Below are positions 63,946-64,000 of a stretch of 64,000 nt of DNA, piece by piece. Within the stretch, counting starts at the first letter, position 1. Every line of letters begins with the position of its first letter. This stretch comes from Carboxydocella sporoproducens DSM 16521. Lineage in GTDB: Bacteria > Bacillota > GCA-003054495 > Carboxydocellales > Carboxydocellaceae. Under the pieces are notes generated by a model, which saw only the letters and a list, made by a program, of their open reading frames with translations, ran no database searches and was not told the DNA's origin. Location of the stretch: assembly GCF_900167165.1 (NCBI RefSeq), contig NZ_FUXM01000002.1, positions 1 to 64,000 of the forward strand, in the 5' to 3' direction. The translations under genes were made by a program, and so were the position numbers.

Positions 63946-64000
63946 AAACCCGCAACTAGCAAAAAATCTAGTTCAGGAAATCACCAAGCTAGCCTTACAA
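63920..64000 (+). CDS. hypD: Hydrogenase maturation protein HypD, 5' part
   Basis: The first 27 codons of a gene cut by the window end. The start MLNTISQIKNPQLAKNLVQE resembles the HypD N terminus (helix with DPELA...KL). CTGGAGG lies eight bases before the ATG. Identification rests on the short match plus position after hypC. Confidence 0.8.
   Translation, partial: MLNTISQIKNPQLAKNLVQEITKLALQ

Overview
The window reads as a chromosomal segment of a low-to-moderate GC, endospore-forming, anaerobic member of the Clostridia (Peptococcaceae/Thermincola/Carboxydocella-like). The basis is Gram-positive gene order (rnhB-ylqG-ylqH, recA-recX-rny-ymdB-spoVS), strong Shine-Dalgarno sites with frequent TTG/GTG starts, a spoVS gene with a sigma-H-type promoter, a YabG-like fragment, ferredoxin-linked metabolism and a very large multiheme cytochrome locus. 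No rRNA or tRNA is visible, so placement below class level is inference. Nearly all genes are on the + strand; only an rRNA methylase, a DUF2225 protein and one tiny membrane protein are on the - strand.

Layout. 1-3.9 kb: an unknown gene, then a LytS-type kinase and a LytTR response regulator that enclose metV-metF (methylene-tetrahydrofolate reductase). 4-7.2 kb: rnhB, a YlqG/FliK-like gene, a YlqH/FlhB-C-like gene and an HD-GYP phosphodiesterase. 7.3-17 kb: an 11-gene nuo operon (nuoABCDHIJKLMN) lacking the NADH module. 17-22 kb: yraN, an HDOD protein, a ComM-like AAA protein, a 53-codon YabG-like fragment and a NarL-type two-component system. 22.3-35.1 kb: the respiratory centrepiece described below. 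35.2-39.7 kb: small membrane and zinc-ribbon proteins, a DUF485/ActP-like symporter pair and an RsmF-like methylase. 39.9-43.8 kb: a four-subunit 2-oxoacid:ferredoxin oxidoreductase (korDABC) and a HEAT-repeat protein. 44.9-47.2 kb: 7-deazaguanine genes (queD, DUF366, queE, folE). 47.2-53.7 kb: DUF4264, an ArsB/NhaD-like permease, surE, an FtsH-like protease, a CinA C-terminal amidase and a DEAD-box helicase. 53.7-60.6 kb: recA-recX, rny, ymdB, spoVS, a dipeptidase and a PHP phosphatase. 60.7-64 kb: a peptidoglycan-binding protein and hypF-hypC-hypD (hypD runs off the end).

The outstanding locus is 22.3-35.1 kb. A Rieske protein, a cytochrome b6 and a subunit-IV-like protein fused to three c-type haem domains are followed by a membrane 12-haem cytochrome, an 11-haem cytochrome, a TPR protein, two NHL beta-propellers alternating with two secreted multihaem proteins (6 and 7 haems) carrying Ig-like domains, and ResB/CcsA-like cytochrome c maturation proteins. 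By motif count it encodes 39 c-type haems. The simplest reading is a quinol-to-cell-surface electron conduit of a Gram-positive, controlled by the NarL-type sensor/regulator immediately upstream. Kor (reduced ferredoxin), the NADH-module-less Nuo complex and this conduit could form one chain: ferredoxin to menaquinone to a bc complex to an extracellular acceptor. That chain is inference from gene content, not shown by sequence alone.

Regulatory signals that stand out are a repeated GTCGAATTTTA / TGTCGAATAAAAA motif (Spo0A-box-like core) upstream of several units, a near-perfect LexA box at the recA promoter, a sigma-H promoter at spoVS and a head-to-head pair of perfect DnaA boxes.
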